Of a stretch of 6,898 nt of DNA, positions 4,396-6,898 are shown piece by piece (positions within the stretch are counted from its first letter, which is position 1; each line of letters starts with the position of its first letter). Where the stretch lies: positions 1-6,898 of the forward strand of contig JAADEK010000033.1 in assembly GCA_013153455.1 (NCBI GenBank). Direction: 5' to 3'. A program made the position numbers and the translations under genes. The DNA is from Aquificota bacterium (GTDB lineage Bacteria > Aquificota > Aquificia > Aquificales > Aquificaceae). The notes under the pieces are model-generated. The model was not told where the DNA came from and did no database searches. It saw nothing but the letters and a program-made list of their open reading frames with translations.

Positions 4396-6898
4396 CTTCC
4401 TCAAGGACCTTCTCTTCCGCGGGAACCACTTGAACATCCCTGTAGTCGTCAACGCCCGTTCCCGCGGGTATGAGGTTACCGATGATGACGTTCTCCTTGA
4501 GACCCCTTAGCTCGTCAACCTTACCCTCAACGGACGCATCCGTGAGGACCCTCGTCGTCTCTTGGAAGGATGCTGCGGATATCCAGCTCCTCGTGGAGAG
4601 AGCAGCCCTCGTTATACCGACGAGAACAGGCTCAGCCTTGGGAAGCTTCCCGCCTTCCATCTTTATGCGCTGAATTTCTTCCTCAAGCTCCTCCTTGTCC
4701 ACCTCTTCACCCACGAGGAACCTGCTGTCTCCGGGGTCAACGATACGAACCTTCCTGAGCATCTGCTTGATGATTATCTCAAAGTGCTTGTCGTTGATGT
4801 CTACCCCTTGGAGCTTGTAAACCATCTGAACCTCTTTAAGGAGGAACTTCTCAAGCTCCTCTATACCCTTTATGCGGAGTATCTCTTCGGGAACGGGCGT
4901 TCCGTCCGTTAGAGGTTCACCCGCCCTTACGAAGTCACCCTCCTTCACGAGGAGGAACTTACCCTTCGGGACGAAGTATTCCCTCTGAAGACCGGTGTCC
5001 GGGTTGTAGACGATGACCCTAAAGCCCTTACCTTTTATCCTCACCTGACCGTCTATGTCCGCGACCTTGGTCTCGGTTATCTTTTGACCCTTTCTTATGT
5101 ATTGACCGTGGCGAACGAGTATAAGCTCGTCCTTCCTTATTGAGTATTTGCGCGTCTCGCCCGTTTTGGGGTTGAAGATGATAACCTCGTCCGCATCTTC
5201 GTAAATCTTCACGTATCCGTCTATCTCGCTGAGGATTGCTGGATTCTTTGGCTTCCTCGCTTCAAAGAGCTCCTCAACCCTCGGCAGACCCCCGACTATG
5301 TCCCTGACCTTGGCGGTTTCCTTGGGTATGCGTGCGAGGATATCCCCGGGCTGAACCTCCATATCCTTAACGACGTAGTATCTGTGTTGTATCGTCGTCT
5401 CTTCGGACTCGGAGCACGTTGGGCATACCCTCCACTCAAGCGAGAGCTTTTCGGAGGGTATGTTCAGTATCGCGTTGACGGGAAGGTCGTATATGTATTC
5501 TTGACCGTCTTCCGTAATTACCGCTATACGCGGTGTGTGAAGCATTGCGTCCTTCGGTCTCATGAAGGATACGACCGTTGCGGTCTTACCGGTTATGATG
5601 TCCCTCTCTTCGCGAACGGTGACGTCAAGGATGATGTCCCTTAGCTCAACCTTACCCCCGACTTCCGCGATGATGTAGGTGTTGAAGGGGTCCCATTCCG
5701 CAAGCTTCGTTCCAGCCTTTATCTCTTGCCCTTCCTCAACGAGTAGTTTCGCGCCGTAAGGTATTGAGTGGCGTTCTATGAGCCTGCCTTCCTTGTCAAC
5801 GACACCTATAGCCGCATCCTTTGATATGTTTATCTTCTCGCCTTTCCTGTTTACGACTATCTTCACGTTGTAATACTTGACTATACCGTCGCTCTCCGCC
5901 TTAACGTAGTTCTGAACCTTCTGGGCGGTAGCAGCACCCCCGATGTGGAAGGTCCTCATCGTGAGCTGTGTCCCGGGCTCACCGATTGATTGAGCCGCTA
6001 TTATACCGACCGCCTCACCTACCGAAACGATTTTACGTTGCGACAGGTCCCACCCGTAGCACATAGCGCAAACACCGTGCTTAGCCTCACACGTGAGGGG
6101 TGAGCGAACCCTTACCTTCTCTATTCCCGCCTTTGCTATCCTGTCCGCGAGCTTTTCATCAACGACCTCGTTCCTGCGCGCTATTACCTCACCCGTGTAG
6201 GGGTCCTTCACGTCTTCCGCGAGAACCCTTCCGAATATACGCTCCTTGAGCGGGACGCGTTCCTCACCCGCTTCAACGATGGGCTCCATCTCAAAGCCCT
6301 TTACCGTTCCGCAGTCCTTCTCGGTTATCGTTATGTCCTGAGCGACGTCAACGAGCCTACGCGTGAGGTATCCCGCAAACGCAGTCTTGAGCGCGGTGTC
6401 CGCAAGACCCTTACGCGCACCGTATGTGGATATGAAGTATTCAAGAACCGAAAGCCCTTCACGGAAGTTGGAGATAATGGGGGTTTCTATAAACTCACCC
6501 GAGTGCTTAGCCATAAGACCGCGCATACCCGCGAGTTGTCTTATCTGGTCCCTGTTACCGCGCGCACCGGATATAGCCATCATGTATATGGGGTTAAACG
6601 TTCCGGGGTATTCCTTCCCGTTTTCTATACGCTTTGATTTTTCTATCTCCTCAAACATAGCCTTTGAGACCGCGTTCGTCGCTTCGGACCATATGTCTAT
6701 TATCCTGTTGTAGCGTTCCTTATTTGTGATGATTCCCTTAACGTATTGGTTCCATATCTCTTCCGTCTTCTTCAGGGCTTCCTGTATGATTTTCTCCTTG
6801 GCTTTCGGGACCTGAAGGTCGTCTATGCCTATGGATATACCCGCGAGCGTAGACCTCAGGAAACCGAGCTCCTTAATCCTGTCAAGGAACTTTACCGT
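4364..6898 (-). CDS. rpoC: DNA-directed RNA polymerase beta' subunit, N-terminus cut by window edge
   Basis: The C-terminal 844 residues of the catalytic beta' subunit; the frame is open from the right edge to TGA at 4364-4366. The first internal Met (6658) is not the start, because GISIGIDD and DIWSEAT lie upstream of it in the same frame. In fragment numbering: GISIGIDD (20-27), [13 protein letters not shown] (118-130), bridge helix (about 163-188, [20 protein letters not shown]), zinc-site cysteines 196, 270, 277 and 280 ([16 protein letters not shown]), trigger loop (about 307-323, [14 protein letters not shown]), an insertion of sandwich-barrel-hybrid type after the trigger loop, and conserved ends [18 protein letters not shown] (771-788) and [17 protein letters not shown]. 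The metal-binding NADFDGD motif lies outside the window. Two oddities are an extra CPTC pair (492-495) in the insertion and a duplicated barrel module (561-672). The gene is followed by a convergent protease, not by rpsL/rpsG as in many bacteria. Confidence 0.97.
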   Translation of the reverse strand, partial: TVKFLDRIKELGFLRSTLAGISIGIDDLQVPKAKEKIIQEALKKTEEIWNQYVKGIITNKERYNRIIDIWSEATNAVSKAMFEEIEKSKRIENGKEYPGTFNPIYMMAISGARGNRDQIRQLAGMRGLMAKHSGEFIETPIISNFREGLSVLEYFISTYGARKGLADTALKTAFAGYLTRRLVDVAQDITITEKDCGTVKGFEMEPIVEAGEERVPLKERIFGRVLAEDVKDPYTGEVIARRNEVVDEKLADRIAKAGIEKVRVRSPLTCEAKHGVCAMCYGWDLSQRKIVSVGEAVGIIAAQSIGEPGTQLTMRTFHIGGAATAQKVQNYVKAESDGIVKYYNVKIVVNRKGEKINISKDAAIGVVDKEGRLIERHSIPYGAKLLVEEGQEIKAGTKLAEWDPFNTYIIAEVGGKVELRDIILDVTVREERDIITGKTATVVSFMRPKDAMLHTPRIAVITEDGQEYIYDLPVNAILNIPSEKLSLEWRVCPTCSESEETTIQHRYYVVKDMEVQPGDILARIPKETAKVRDIVGGLPRVEELFEARKPKNPAILSEIDGYVKIYEDADEVIIFNPKTGETRKYSIRKDELILVRHGQYIRKGQKITETKVADIDGQVRIKGKGFRVIVYNPDTGLQREYFVPKGKFLLVKEGDFVRAGEPLTDGTPVPEEILRIKGIEELEKFLLKEVQMVYKLQGVDINDKHFEIIIKQMLRKVRIVDPGDSRFLVGEEVDKEELEEEIQRIKMEGGKLPKAEPVLVGITRAALSTRSWISAASFQETTRVLTDASVEGKVDELRGLKENVIIGNLIPAGTGVDDYRDVQVVPAEEKVLEEEKQKSSGESS
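4883..5218 (-). repeat. Tandem duplicated barrel-sandwich module within rpoC
   Basis: Two adjacent 56-residue units, encoded by 5218-5051 and 5050-4883, align without gaps. Shared marks include G-V-I at the start, NPxTG in the middle, a Tyr after Arg, LV then G then R-x-G, and a closing Thr; hand alignment gives 18 identities in the first 48 positions. The duplication is visible at protein level only. From memory, E. coli and Thermus beta' carry a single unit at this place, just after the PAIL-EI(S/D)G motif. Confidence 0.75.

Noticed and set aside
4562..4912. Open frames on the plus strand across the rpoC 3' region
   Set aside because: They are antisense to highly conserved beta' sequence, have no start signal and resemble no family.
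6363..6713. 116-codon plus-strand open frame
   Set aside because: It is a shadow of the conserved bridge-helix region of rpoC.

Overview
The window reads as bacterial chromosome from a thermophile, most probably a member of the Aquificota (Aquifex/Hydrogenobacter/Thermovibrio-like). This is inference: the proteins are rich in Glu, Lys, Arg, Val and Ile, AGG is a common arginine codon and ATA a common isoleucine codon, genes are packed with almost no intergenic space, and RpoC carries a Gram-negative-type insertion in a thermophile-like background. The sequence itself does not settle the taxon.

There are four protein genes and no RNA genes, insertion sequences or CRISPR arrays. On the left (1-2579, minus strand) a gene for a stand-alone ParB/sulfiredoxin-fold protein lies 27 bp upstream of glyS, the glycyl-tRNA synthetase beta subunit, and the two probably form an operon. 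glyS runs off the left edge without its C-terminal end. In the middle (2601-4352, plus strand) is an exported subtilisin-family serine protease. It has a signal peptide, a complete catalytic triad, an ASH/choice-of-anchor-type Ig-like domain, a Pro/Glu-rich linker and a glycine-run-plus-cysteine C-terminal sorting tail. On the right (4364-6898, minus strand) is the C-terminal half of rpoC, the RNA polymerase beta' subunit, cut by the right edge.

The layout is compact. The ParB-like and protease genes are divergent with 21 bp between start codons, and that gap holds the only AT-rich promoter-like patch nearby; both transcripts may be nearly leaderless. The protease and rpoC converge with 11 bp between stop codons, and the protease's hairpin terminator lies partly inside the 3' end of rpoC. 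glyS and rpoC are housekeeping genes. The protease and the ParB-like gene are the accessory part, and nothing in the sequence shows that they work together.

I found no clear new multi-gene system. The points most worth following up are the Cys-containing CTERM-like tail on the protease, the ParB-fold protein that lacks partition-protein hallmarks, the leaderless divergent start region, and a duplicated beta-barrel module plus a CxxC pair in the RpoC insertion region.
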